From NCBI GenBank assembly GCA_947095535.1, contig OX352774.1, positions 171,614,200 through 171,678,199 on the forward strand: a stretch of DNA of 64,000 nucleotides, written 5' to 3'. The notes under the pieces are model-generated. The model saw only the letters and a list, made by a program, of their open reading frames with translations, ran no database searches and was not told the origin of the DNA. The translations under genes and the position numbers were made by a program. Origin of the DNA: Poecilobothrus nobilitatus. Lineage: Eukaryota; Arthropoda; Insecta; Diptera; Dolichopodidae. Below are positions 56,336 to 64,000 of this stretch, in pieces (positions within the stretch are counted from its first letter, which is position 1; every line of letters starts with the position of its first letter).

Positions 56336-59169
56336 ATTGTAACATTTAATGAAATAATTATGCAAACATTAAATTCCTAATAGTTGTTGTCTACTGTTCT
56401 GGTGTGATAAAACTTTCAAAAATTGACGTCATACAATCACTACAATCCATAGTAGTGAGTAAGTATATACATACATATAAATTTTATAATTATTATTGTT
56501 TATGAATATAATTACAATTAATATGTTTTTAATGTATTTTAATTGAATTAAATTAAAATTTTATGGTTTCTATAAAATATATAATTAAAATCCAACTAAA
56601 ATAACCATTTTGGTTTTTAATATCCTATTTTTTTTCTTTTTGTTTTATTCTGTATAAATTATAAATATAATTTCTATTCAGATTATTAATTTTTAAATTA
56701 CGTCAATAATTATTAATTATAATTGCAATGTAACCATCACCTACAATTGGGTCATTGACTTTGTTCATTGACATAGATATCTTGAAGGGATAAAAATATT
56801 TATTCTAAAATAATAAAACAGATAATGCCTCCACTCAAAGTTTTGTTATGTAATGCGAAACAAGGAGTGTAACAGATGCTCCAGTTCAACACTGTAGAAT
56901 TTCTAATATGGATAAATGCAGTTTATGGAAATTCGTTTGTCATGCACACGTCGCATTTGTAGAATCAAATCTCATCGCATGTGTTCTTCAAAATTGGTAA
57001 TTCATATGTATACGGTTTAGTAAAGTTTAACAAGAGCATCAACATCTTCCTTCAAAATGTCCCTCCAAATTTTCTTACTCATCCTGGATAAGTACCCATT
57101 TTGAATTTTCCTATATCCCTTTTTCCCAAAAATTTTCCTATTCATTTTTCCTTTCTTCCCTTCTTATATTTTATCTGAAAAACCAAACTGTACATTTATA
57201 TAAAAAGTTCCAACATAAAGTTTGGTTTAAAAGGGGATGATTTTGTTTGGTTAAAGTTCAAGACTATTCGGGAGAATTACGTGCAATTCCTCCGGGTGAC
57301 TTTTGAAGTGTCCAATTAGTAAATTTTCTCCTTCTAATACTTAAATAACTTGTACAATCTCATCAATCTTTTGTTCTTTTACCTAAAAAAAATCTTAATT
57401 ATGTTCAAAAGTTAAAAGTTTTTGTTGTAATATTAATAAAAATTTTGAAGGACTTGAATTTTTTATTAACCCGTAAGGATTAAATAAAAAAAATAACTAA
57501 TATTCAAAGAAAAAAAGAATTTTTTATTAATTTTAATTAACTATTTTTTAAATTTTTAAAAAAACATATTAGAATTACAGAGTTCTATCCTTAAAAAAAA
57601 AACATGGTGGAAATTTACTAGAGAAACGGTTCTAGTTTATTGACTGACGGGGCAATTTTCTTCTGTAATTAGGTTAAACTGGCTGGATTTAACATCATCT
57701 TCAGGATAAAATACAGGACATGTTAAGGTTAAATAAAAGTAAAATAAGATAAATTACTAAATCTAAATATTAAATTGAAAAACTTTGTTATAAAATCAGT
57801 GAACATGTCTGTAAATGTAAAATGTATTACCTACTTTACAAAATGTACTAAAAGAAAATGTCAAATGTTAAAAGTATAATTTATATGCATTATACTGTTA
57901 TAATAAACATATACAATCAACACACATATTCATGTTATACATACTGTATGCATATATTTTAATTATTTGTATAAAACCTTCAAAAAAAAAGACATCTGTT
58001 ATATAGTATTTATTTTAATCTTATTATTTCATTCATTTGTTTATTATATTATGTTAAAAACTTTATAATATGAAGGTTAGATTATACAATAAAAGTAAAG
58101 TTCAACTAATACAATAAAAAATGAGAAAGAAAATTATTTTATAGTATTTTTTTAATTCCGAAACATTATTTTAAATAATAGTAGAGAATTTGTTGAAAAC
58201 TTTAATTATTTCAGCTTTTTCTTTTTTAATTGAGATCTTTTTTTGAGCAGTCTATGCACATATTGTATAACACTTTAATTTTTATTACAAAAATGTCAAT
58301 ATTTATTATTTTTATATTTTATATTTGATAATTTTTATTTATTTTTATTACCAAAATTTTAGAGGACTTCATATTACAGCTTCTATTGTGGAATCTAAAC
58401 TTCGGCATTTATATTTGAACTGAAACTTGACTTCTTTATTCAATTTCACTTGAACTTATCAATCCCTCTTAATGTGTTTTTATAATTACTTACATCATGT
58501 TACATGTATAACAATTTTCAGTTCAGTCGAATAATACTTCTGTTATTCGCAAGGTAATGCTGATGGTGTACATATAGCTTATAGAATTACACTCTTTTAT
58601 GTTGAAATTCACCTACTAGAGTTGTTTTTAAATGGAACTCATAGTTTTTAGAACTTAATATTAAGAACTTAAGAAATTTTTAAAAATAAAATTACCTACC
58701 ATATTTTTTGTTTGGCTCTTGACTCCTTGAATACACTTATGAACACTGCCGATAAAATGTAAGTTTTTGGTAATTTTAATCTTCCAGAATTAAACTGAAC
58801 TGCTCATAATGAAGGAAATTTCATGCTACTAGAATCAGTATAAATGTTTGTAGACAAGTGTAATGTGTTAAATCTTATTTTCTTGTTTTGTAGTGTTTTA
58901 AACTTCGGTTTCTATTTTAATAATCTATAAATGAATTTAATAAAGTAAATTTACCTGATATATATAACTTTCTTTCTTCAGTTGACTTCTCATATTTAGG
59001 ATATATTAGTGATCTCAAATATAGGATACCTGAATTTGTTTTGCACAGAATTTTAAACCATTTCTAGTGAAGAATTTATTTTGCGCATAATCTGTTTTTG
59101 TCTATTTGTTCTATATATCCTTTATCTATACTTTATTTTTTTTAATTATAAAAATAAGAAGGAATCTAT
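56336..59169. other. AT-rich stretch, no gene recognised
   Basis: Between 56740 and 57310 and between 58370 and 59060 composition is slightly less AT-rich, but no frame matches a family. A minus-strand reading near 57640-57720 (YPEDDVKSSQFNLITEEN) recalls the tail of some retroelements but is too short to assign. Confidence 0.4.
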
Positions 59170-59640
59170 ATGGTTCTTAAAAAGTAGATCCTTCAACCAA
59201 GTTACTGTAACCAACATGGTCAAATTAATTTCTTGTTTTTAAATATTTTGGAGACATGAGCTCAACCGAATATTATGAAGACTAATGCTCACCGTTATTT
59301 ATACAGTCTTGAAAGCCTTCGATATTTTTCTACATTGTAATATTTTATTTAAATTTAAATAATCTCCTTCTTTCTTAAAATGAACCGAAACCTATTTAAC
59401 AAATCGGAACCATAAGATAAAATTTAGAAATGCTACTTGAGATTAATGTACCTTAAACTCTGGTGAACCTCAAGGAAGCTATCTTGAACCGTATCTTTTT
59501 TTCCTTTAATAAATTGATGATTTTAGTACATAGTATTACTATTACTATATTGCGAAATTCTTACCCCGATGATATGAAAATCTATTATAAGATACTTACA
59601 AGGCATCGCATTATAAGTATCTACATACCCCTACTGAAAA
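59170..59640 (+). pseudogene. LINE RT fragment, plus strand
   Basis: VLKAFDIFLHCNILFKFK (like SKAFDxVxHxxLLxKL), then ETYLTNRNHKIKFRNAT (like SYLxNRxxxVKxxxxxS), NSGEPQGSYLEPYLFF (like SGVPQGSxLGPxLF) and RNSYPDDMKIYYKIL (like YADDMKIYxxI) come in the right order and spacing for RT blocks 2-5. The catalytic pair is kept as PDD. Several stops. It resembles the RT at 36003-36929 in its DDxKIYxxI block. Confidence 0.7.
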
Positions 59641-59644
59641 TACT

Positions 59645-61620
59645 GTTTTTTGTTAAATTGATTCTTTTAAATGAGGCTCGTAGGTTGTTAAATAATCGTG
59701 TTAACTGACTATCTATGGAGTTGCTCTGAACAAAGTTAAAATCGGATTTAATTAATTTATATTTTACTTTATGGATCAAAAAGCATAATTCGTATTCAGT
59801 GATATAATGTAAGGATAGTATATCCTTACCATATAAACAAATTGTTGGAGTAAGATAAGGCAAACTATACACTTGTTTGATCGCTATGTTCTGGAGGATT
59901 TGTAGTTGATCAATAAATAATAGCTGCGTCATTACCATACATTTGTAGATAGCCATTTAGATGACAGTCAAAAATATCATTTACTTATATGAAGAACAGA
60001 ATTGGGCGGAGAATGAAACCTGTGGAATACCATATCTAATATGTTCTTCTGAACTACAAATATTATCCACTTGAATAACCTGTCTACGTTTATTTAGATA
60101 ATTTATGAATACATTGAGTATTCTATCTCTTATTCCAATTTTATATAACTTATTTATAAGAATGACATGGTTAATGCTATCAAAAGGTTTCCTTACATGC
60201 ATGAAAATAAGAAGCCTTTATCTTTTTTCAATAAATACTTTCGACTAGATTAAGACACGTATATGCATCTCCTGAATTCTCTTGAAACCCTAACTGATTG
60301 TGTTTTATGAAGCTTATTTTCTTTTGGAAAGACATTAGACTGTCTTTAATAATCATTTCAAGAATTTTTGAAAAGATTGGTAAGACAGAAATAGGTCTGT
60401 AGTTTTTCGGATTATTGTTGGGGCTTTTTTTGTGTATTACAGTCACCTTCGCCAATTTCAGTTCATCTGAAAAAGTTTCTTCATCTAATACATTGTTTAG
60501 TAAAGGGGTAAGTGTACTTGTAAATATGTCCTATCATTAAGAAGGCCTATCAGCACGTATTAGATGATCGTATTTTTATTATTAGATCGTATCAGCAGCA
60601 GTTGCCTTAGTTTTAAGAGTTTTTATTCAATTAGAAATTTCATAAGTTGTGACCGGCTCAAACGTAGAAAGATATGGCATGTTATCAGAGAATGAATAGT
60701 CCAAATAGTTCAATAGTCCATTATTGTACCCATGTCCCAGAATATTACCAACATTCGCAAAATATTTATTAAGATAGTTTACTACATTATTAGCAACCGT
60801 AATTCTATTATTTTCAACTAATATTTAGCATGGTAAATCACTTTTATGCGATGAGCTCCTATTATATATTAGTTTGTTAATAGTACTCCAAATGCGACGA
60901 GAGCTAAACTGATTATTAAAATAGCCTTTCTTTCATAATATATAGCTAAAGTAGAGACCTGCTTCTGAAGCTGTTTATATTTGGTTTTATAAAATTGGTT
61001 GAATGGAAATTTTTTAAATAATTCAAGGTAAAATTTTCTTTTCCTAATAAGAATACACAATTCACGATTACTCCATTCTTTTTTATATTTATTTATATCA
61101 CCTCTACTTTTTACTTTAATCATCATTAAGGATATCGGTAGGTAACCATATTTTTAAGTTCAGAGAGGGAAATTTTTAAGTTCCGAAATCCATCAGAATC
61201 TAGAGTGTTTTTAAAATATAACACATCAGTCGATTCCGATTTTAGAATAATAATGTTAAAGTCTCCAAAAAAAATAATATTCTTTTACCTGTTTAAATAG
61301 GTAGAAAAAATCTGTAAATTCACGTATTTTATAGTCCGGACATCTGTAAATTGCTTCTACATTTAATTAATTTTACAATTATTAGACAATGCGAATTTTC
61401 TAGAGATAAGCGAAATAATTTGACTAGAGATAAGTGTAAAATTCACAGTTTTGTGACAATGAATTGCAACTCCCCCACTCCTTTTATCACGAACACTATG
61501 GTACCCGGTAGTTTCACCATTATCAAGCCAGGTTTCCGTTATAATAACACAGTGTATTATCTCGTTAATAAAATGACAACTACAATTTTTTGTTTTTTAC
61601 TTCAATTTGTGATTTAGTTC
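59645..61620 (-). pseudogene. LINE relic: endonuclease, RT and C-terminus
   Basis: From 61620 downward, minus strand: HCVIITETWLDNGETTGYH with SVRDKRSGGVAIHC (APE-type endonuclease block ETWL...GGVAI), FFGDFNII (GDFN block) near 61270, EWSNRELCILIRKRKFYLEL and YKQLQKQVSTLAIYYERK (linker), AKVTVIHKKSPNNNPKNYRP with ISVLPIFSKILEMII (RT block 1), KPFDSINHVILINKLYKIGI with YLNKRRQVIQV (block 2) and GIPQ (block 3), then LQILQNIAIKQVYSLPYL (post-RT). The catalytic FADD block is missing between 59990 and 59956, so the RT core carries a deletion. Otherwise it is the fullest LINE in the window. CR1/Jockey-like, but clade not certain. Stops and shifts split it into at least five frames. Confidence 0.82.
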
Positions 61621-63185
61621 AAAAGTTTATCACGAGATTTCACTAATATTAATTAAATAAATAAAAAAGTACGATTTATACACCAGTACTATTCAGACAA
61701 CTCTTCCCTACATAAATAAATTTTACCTACACTTCATAATAAGAAAAATCTAATGTCAGTTATTTATTCATAAAAAAATTCATTTAAAATTTTATTAACT
61801 TCTTATATTATTCAAAAGCAAAGAAAAAAAAATAGAAAAGTTCGATAAACCACAAAAAAAAAAAAAACAATGAAGTGTTTTTGTTAGAATTTTATTTATT
61901 TTATAACAAAATACGAGCATCTTCTGAATATAGAATATTCTTTATAGATAATAAGCATATGTATTATGTACATTCATACCTACATATAGCCTTAAACATA
62001 ATATAGTAGATAACATCACTTTAACAATTTCTTTTTTTGGAATGCATAATTACATAACACAAAAAATTTGCATTTTTGTTTTAAAAGAAAAAAAATTTGA
62101 ATTTTAATCATAAAACATCACAAACATAAGAACGAAATAAACTTTTTCTCTGTTGAACAACCTTTGAAAGAACAGTGGTGGCCAAAACAGTTTATAATCA
62201 AATTGATTTTTTATATCATATTACTTTTTAACTTAACATACTTAAGTAACAAATAGGAATTAATTAAAATCAAAACTTGCTTAGTATTCGTGAAAACCAG
62301 CATATCATCATTTTTCTTTTAGCATACCTAAACGTAATTTTTAATCATATCGATTCTCTTCAATAAACTCCACCAGCTCATTCATTTTTTATAAAGAACC
62401 AAGAAAAGTTAAAATTTAAAAGTCTAAAAAGTTTTAAACAATATTTTTCTATCAATAATATAATAAAAAGTTAAAAAATGAACAAGTTTTTTTTCATAAA
62501 GCATAAAAAAAATATATTCTTATATATTTTACATTACATTAAATAAATGTCCATTTGCCAGCCTTATGATTTCATATTTTTTTTTAATACGTATTATACA
62601 AAATATAAAAAAAAAATAAAAGAAGTACTAATAGAAATAAATAGATAAAAAAAAGTCCTTGTCACAGTTAGATTAGGTCAATACCCTTTCTTTCCGTTCT
62701 TCCTTACTTTGATACTGAAATTAAACGAAATGCAATGTAACCATGAAGGATAATTTAATTTTTTATTTTCTTTTTAGTTTTTTTTTTTTTTACCCAGTTT
62801 TCCCCTTTTTCTAATTTTGTTTTTTTTTCTTTTTGTTCTATTTTTTTTTTATAGAATGCGTAATAATAATAACAGAAAAATTCAATTTAAAAGCTTTAGG
62901 GAATAATTTTAAATTTTTATTTTTTTTAATTTGCTTTTAAGCAAGAAAATTTAAAGAGTTCTGTTTGTATTCTTTTTAAAATTAAATGTAATTATGTAAA
63001 AGAAATACGCAATAAAGATTTTTGGAGAATGGATGCAGATAAATTGTTTTTTTTTTATTTTATTTTTAATTCAGACGGTAAATAATTCGAATGTAAAAAT
63101 GAAATAAATTTAAATTCAGCGCGAAACGCCTAAAAGTATTCAATTATAATTAATGAATATTTTCAATTTAATACTTGTATTAAGG
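61621..63185. other. AT-rich stretch, nothing recognised
   Basis: Poly(A) and poly(T) runs and no coding or repeat signal. Confidence 0.45.
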
Positions 63186-63470
63186 TGCGGCCTCGGTGGC
63201 CAAGTGTTTAAGCACGTGGCTTATTAACCGAGTGAAGGCGGATTCAAATAATTCAAATTCTGCACAGGTAACAAGTTTTATTAATTGAAAACAAATCCCC
63301 CTTGCTACTAAATATAGTGTAAATATAAAATATATAATATAAATAAAATAAATAATATTAGTGTATAATTTAATAATAGTATTCAACCTGCAATGGCCTA
63401 AGTAGCCGATGGTTTTGTAATATAGCAATATCCTATGTAATTTGTAATATTAATATAAATAAATAAATAA
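63186..63470 (+). mobile_element. tRNA-derived SINE, family 2
   Basis: Head GCGGCCTCGGTGGCCAAGTG, B-box region ATAATTCAAATTCTGCACAG (with a small duplication of ATTCAAA), body ACCTGCAATGGCCTAAGTAG and CCGATGG, ending TAATATTAATATAAATAAAT. Same layout as 19521-19805. Confidence 0.88.
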
Positions 63471-63481
63471 AATTGTATTAA

Positions 63482-63562
63482 GGGACTCGGTGTTTTAGCG
63501 GTTAAGAGCATGAAATATTAACCGAAGTAGTGCAAGTTCAAATCGTGCACAAAGTTTTTTTT
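63482..63562 (+). mobile_element. SINE family 2 head, truncated
   Basis: GGGACTCGGTGTTTTAGCGG, TTAAGAGCATGAAATATTAA, CCGAAGTAGTG and AGTTCAAATCGTGCACA follow the family-2 head, then a poly(T). No body. Directly follows the full copy, just as 19999-20078 follows 19521-19805. Confidence 0.75.
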
Positions 63563-64000
63563 TTAATGAAAGAAAATTTAATTAAAATTTTATACATAAT
63601 ATGCACATAGTACATTATATATATATAGATACATCATATAAAATGCAAATATTATAGGCTTAAGACTTGTAAATTTTAATGAATTAAAAATAACTTGTTA
63701 AAACTTTTTCTTATTCTGTTATATGTCATATCATATGATATGTCATATGATATAATACTTTTTTATTTCTTAATAAAAAACGAAATACTGTAAATTAAAT
63801 TACTATATTTAAAAGACAAAGTCGTAAACTATAAATAGAAACTGTTTAAGAAAAGGGAGATATGAATATAATTTCCGATATCTTTTTACTTTATATAATA
63901 TTCCTAAACACTTAATATTTTATTTCGTAATACATCGTTTTTTTATTTAATAATTATGTATGTGTGTATATACATATTTAGATATACAATGAATCAATGA
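63563..64000. other. AT-rich stretch with a palindrome
   Basis: ATATCATATGATAT and neighbouring inverted pieces at 63721-63752 form an AT-rich hairpin. Nothing else recognised to the end of the window. Confidence 0.5.

Noticed and set aside
57600..57720. Possible Penelope-like element end or hammerhead ribozyme
   Set aside because: A CCTGAAGATGATG string recalls such tails, but no hammerhead core or RT sequence could be assembled around it.

Overview
The window is AT-rich nuclear DNA from an animal, almost certainly an insect. The reasons are an insect-type gustatory receptor (Gr) gene with a spliced C-terminal exon, a decayed relative of it, tRNA-derived SINEs, copia, piggyBac and several clades of LINE, and interspersed repeats ending in GGGTATAA with ACGG runs, of a kind I associate with flies. 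The order cannot be fixed from this window. There is no sign of bacterial DNA.

Only one gene looks intact: a Gr on the minus strand (47034-48391). It has one long exon plus a 55-codon last exon that an ORF scan misses, giving a 420-aa receptor. A second Gr lies about 3.5 kb further along the same strand (41643-43576). It is a pseudogene, broken by frameshifts, a stop, a deletion, a SINE and a foldback transposon. The pair is the remains of a small tandem Gr cluster now filled with repeats.

Everything else recognisable is mobile DNA or its debris. 1-9.4 kb: a LINE tail, a coding-like 18-bp minisatellite, two copies of a tRNA-headed SINE (family 3) and a repeat element with GGGTATA ends. 9.4-13.4 kb: two LINE scraps, then a copia RT-RNase H relic split by a 1.8-kb foldback element that itself holds two SINEs. 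16-20 kb: LINE tail and a SINE cluster. 22-30 kb: two LINE relics and several members of a repeat family with a shared core and differing minisatellite arms. 31-37.5 kb: LINEs, SINEs and a 308-codon open RT reading frame. 37.7-39.6 kb: a dead piggyBac with one recognisable end. 40.6-51 kb: the Gr region with more repeats. 54-56.3 kb: a 214-bp tandem duplication and an element made of 142-bp units. 59.2-61.6 kb: two LINE relics facing each other. 63.2-63.6 kb: two SINE heads.

Long stretches between these are A/T-rich, contain poly(A), poly(T) and (TA)n runs, and show no coding signal. Most short ORFs in the window are chance or cross-frame readings of repeats. All family assignments come from reading translated motifs by eye, without a database search.
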